Source: Oreocharis arfaki
Lineage: Eukaryota; Chordata; Aves; Passeriformes; Paramythiidae
Length of the DNA: 64,000 nt
Assembly: GCA_013398015.1 (NCBI GenBank)
Contig: VZRR01013751.1
Location: 7,907-71,906, forward strand
Reading direction: 5' to 3'
In this document: positions 60,601 to 64,000 of the stretch, piece by piece
Layout of the letters: every line of letters begins with the position of its first letter
Numbering within the stretch: the stretch's first letter is position 1
Position numbers and translations under genes: made by a program
The notes under the pieces: model-generated
What the model was told of the DNA's origin: nothing
Seen by the model: only the letters and a program-made list of their open reading frames with translations
The model's database searches: none

Positions 60601-63600
60601 GGCATGTGATGAATTCTTTTTCTTGCTCTAAGAAATATTTTAATTTTTATTTTCATTTTTTTTCCCCTGCGAGTGTCTAAGAGAGAACCATTCCTTTTTA
60701 AGCATTGGATCTTGTGTTAATATTTCTTAATATGTTGGCCTGTGGTAGGTATGTATCTGACATCAGGTAGAGCGACATTATTTAGAAGGGGGGTGTGGCC
60801 ATTTTGTCTTCCAACTTCTTATTATTTAAAACGGGCCCTACTTTTGTTTTGCTTTCAAGGCATTTCACACACGATCAGTGCCTCTATCAGTCTCCTTTCA
60901 TTCATTACTGACAAGTTGATTTGTGCCTCTCATTAATCAAGGGTGACAACACTCACTGTTACTTTTTCAAACAAATATCTTTGGCTCTCTACTCTGCAAT
61001 ACTGCCTTGCTCATACATATACAATATTTTTAGCAGCTTTCTAGAAATCTTTTTTTAAAATTCACCTTTGAATAGTACCTACAAGAACTATCTTGACAGA
61101 TTGCTGTGCGGCTGATCATATTTCTCATCATGCTGACGAAGTGTCAGCACTAATTTGTGAAACTGATTTTCTTATTGTTTTCACCTACTCCATGCCTTTG
61201 TTTTGCATTTCATACATGAAGAAATAATTAATTTCTTTTTTAACTCTTTAATGTGCTTCATGGAAACTATTCAGGGTCTTTCTAATTATGTACTCTTTTT
61301 AAGGAAATGACAGTCCTACATTGCCCTGTGAGATTCACCAAACAAAAATCAACACGCTGCCTCTTAACAAAAGACCGCAGAAGCCGCAATGGCTTTACAG
61401 ATAAAACTGCCAAATTTAAATGATGACCCAATCAGGTTGTAAGTTTTAAATTTATGCTGCAACGTAACATAATTACCTGGAAAAGCCTGTAATAAAATTA
61501 CTATAATTTTTAGTAATTGTGGTAAATTTTATAATGGAAAGCATAACTTCAAAATACTTAAGATGTACATAATATTTTTATATTATGCCTCTGAAGTTTC
61601 ATATAATAATTTTCTGAGCAGGTTCAGTTTTTAAGGCTTGTAAGTTACTTCACTGCTCAGTGCCGAAAGTTTAAAATGTTTAGCTACAATCAGGACCTGT
61701 GCAATTTTATTTTTAGGAAAATACACCAAATACAAAATGCATTTAAAAAATATGCTACCAATGTGGATGGTAGTGATCAAAGTTTTGGTTTGTATATTTT
61801 TGTATATATAAAGCTTGTATATTTTGCATGTGAAAGAATGAAGTTGGCAAGCCCCGTAACTAAAAGAAGATGGCCTTCAAAACTGTTTTTTTTCTGGGCC
61901 AAGCAGGGTGAAGGATGTCAATTCTATGCAAACTGCTAAAGCAGCACATGAAACAGAAACAAACTCATATTCAGAGATCTGATTTTGTGTTCCCTGAAGT
62001 CAGCGAAAGATTCCAAATGAACACACTAGACTTTAGAGAAGTCTCATAATCTTAGGGCTTTTTTTCCTGCATTTTAACTGAATAATATATGAAGTGCCAC
62101 TATTTTACAAATCAAAGCTGAAACCCAGCTTAGCTGTACAGAGGCAAATTCAGAAATTCAGACCACTAACTGAATTATTTGCTTTTTAAAACTCAGTTAT
62201 GCTGCTTGATTTTTTTTAAGTTCCACTCAATACATATTAACCAATACAATTTTTTTTAAACTACCTCAAAACATCTTCTACCCCTCAATTCTTTTTAAGG
62301 TGGAAAGACATCTTATTCTTTTAATATTTTATTTGGCATCATATTTTTTCCCCTGCAATTGTGGCTCTTACTCTTTTTTCGGGAGGGAAGTGATTTGGGG
62401 GGGAATTGATTTTGTTTGTTGGGGTTTTTTTGGGGATGACTGTTTGTTTGCTCTTTTAGTTTGGGAAATTTTAGCTTTTTGTTTGTTCCTTTCCTTTAGT
62501 TTTGGCTGGGCTCTGTTTTCATTTCTTGGGGGGGTTTTTCTTTTTTTTTTTTTCTTTCTCCAAAACAGTGTTAACTCATGCTTAGCTATTGTTTGTATGG
62601 GTGATCTAGATTGCCATATATGACCTGTATCTTCCTTTATGATCCATCACTGCAGTTAATTCAGTACTTTAGTGTACTCTTACATAATTTTCATTTTAAA
62701 TCCCTGCATACTGACTGTCTTCAAGGAAGAAAAAAGCAATGTTTTAAGTTGTTCATTAACAGAAATATTTAAACCATTGGCACTTGTGTTTCATTAGAAA
62801 GGGACATGGGTAAATAAAGTGATTAAAATTCTTCTCAACTCTCTTTGTAGGTGACTTTGCTGTCTTCATTCATTGTACTTCATTAGTATACTAATTAAAG
62901 TACTAATACGTACAGGATAATTCTGGGGAATCGAGCATATTCAAAGCTAAACCTCACTGTTTATGTTTGTAGACGTCTAGAGAAAGATATTGGTGGAAAG
63001 AAATCCTTAATTGTGTCAATTTTCTGAATCTTTCTAAAGACTCAGTATCTTTTCATCAGGCAAGGCAACCTTAACTGCTTGTTTACTGCTACCTCTGCTT
63101 GTTCTCTGGAGTCACATGCCTCTGCTGCTTGTTCTGTGCTGGCTCTGGATTTTTGGTGTACCTACTCAAACCCTACTCAAATCAAATCATTTTTCAATAA
63201 AAGATTTATTAATTTAAAAAAAAAAATATATCTCTCAGCCAGATTGGCAAGGTGTATGGAAAAAAAGGGGGAAATAATGACTCCTCATTTTAACAAAAGC
63301 AAGATCAGTAGGCTTGACTGCAGAACCACACCATCGAAGTGTAAATAGCCAGAATAACTAATTTTTCTGTGTCTTGTCCCAGAATAGTGTAATTGGTAAC
63401 TGTGTCCAAACCCCACAGGATGTCGTGGGGTTTTTTCTGTCTTGAAACTGGAAATGGAGAATGTAACGTCTGCTGAACAGCATAGTGAAATCAAAAGCTT
63501 TGTTGTTGTTTTTCTATTGCTGTTGTAGTTCTATGTCAGTTTATTATATGAAGGTCTTTTGTTACTATAAGATATCGGCAAGTGGGATCATCTTCATTCT

Positions 63601-64000
63601 TCATGAACTCTGTCATCTTTGCCTGAGTTCTTATTACAGGTAATGCAATAATTTTATATGAATTACAAGTTATTATTGTCCTTACATAAACTTCTTCAAA
63701 AAGATTGCACACCAGATGCTTGTGGAAAACTGCCTATCTGTTAATAGAATTTGAGGATTTCTCTCACCTGTAAATATACAGATTGGCTTACAAGATTTCT
63801 ACTACTTCAGGTATTTTCCTGACTAATCTGTAAATGGTGATAGCACACCCAAATATTCTGTAGCTTCAAATGCAAAGTAGCACACTTCCTGCAGACAAAA
63901 TCTTCAGCTGATGTGAATGGGTAAAGATGTGCAGGCTGCAATTCACAGCAGCAGGCCCTAACTAAAGTTTTTGTGCTCTTAATTGAACACAAGTTCAGAC

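Larger units (their letters stand above)
55652..64000. other. Gene-free AT-rich unique sequence with simple repeats
   Basis: No gene or RNA was recognised. Simple sequence includes (CAA)n/A-C-rich DNA at 56,218-56,292, (GA)n at 56,649-56,675, (TCA)n at 57,604-57,632, (CA)n at about 60,204-60,220 and a G/T-rich tract at 62,393-62,560. A weak resemblance to a minus-strand CR1 3' end ('agaatagaatactgttcc-agtggaagggac') occurs at about 57,687-57,720. Some of 59,600-61,500 looks like candidate conserved non-coding DNA. Confidence 0.5.

Noticed and set aside
62300..62623. 107-residue hydrophobic frame resembling a membrane protein
   Set aside because: The Phe/Leu/Gly richness comes from a G/T-rich low-complexity tract with homopolymers.
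1..64000. CRISPR arrays, operons, bacterial genes, tRNA or rRNA genes
   Set aside because: None seen. Composition and repeats are those of a bird nuclear genome. I cannot exclude a small non-coding RNA without a covariance-model search.

Overview
This is vertebrate nuclear DNA, almost certainly from a bird and probably a songbird. It is AT-rich, has no credible protein-coding gene, and its recognisable content is avian retroelements: CR1 LINE fragments ending in the avian octamer-like tail (ATTCTATGA)n, and ERV long terminal repeats (LTRs) whose ends and internal landmarks look like families common in songbird genomes. I infer the songbird placement from remembered repeat families, not from a search. 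All open frames are short, and none shows exon structure, splice signals in register, or a recognisable cellular protein domain. I read the window as a gene desert, or possibly the interior of a very long intron.

Layout. 1-12.8 kb: a minus-strand CR1 copy near the left edge (about 128-760), a plus-strand CR1 copy at about 5.3-5.9 kb, otherwise unique AT-rich DNA. 12,793-13,228: a striking A/C-only block holding a perfect 20-bp minisatellite of about 20 copies. 13.2-22.7 kb: unique DNA with a 42-bp tandem duplication (15,883-15,966), a CR1 3' end (about 18,765) and a diverged pair of direct repeats about 945 bp apart (21.4/22.3 kb). 22.7-25.9 kb: three plus-strand CR1 copies in a row, the last with part of a broken reverse transcriptase. 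28.6-29.3 kb: a solo LTR.

30.8-38.8 kb is the densest part, a retroelement pile-up. A long CR1 copy is split by a reverse-oriented solo LTR with a 5-bp target duplication. A CR1 endonuclease fragment is joined to the 5' end of an ERV (U3, TATA box, poly(A) signal, U5, leader with a consensus splice donor). A large LTR (36,658-38,790) contains a second complete LTR (36,924-37,640) with a perfect 5-bp target duplication. Two assembly gaps (123 N and 4 N) lie inside it.

39.9-64 kb: a GC-rich island of uncertain nature (about 39.9-40.7 kb), further solo or partial LTRs at 42.9, 50.6, 52.6 and 55.1 kb, A/C-rich simple sequence at 44.8 and 56.2 kb, and long unique AT-rich stretches. Parts of these, especially about 60.5-61.5 kb, could be conserved non-coding elements, but that cannot be decided from one sequence.

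No genes here work together in a pathway. I did not find a new biological system. The most distinctive signals are the homogeneous A/C-only minisatellite, the nested LTRs, and an in-frame 15-residue repeat inside the large LTR.
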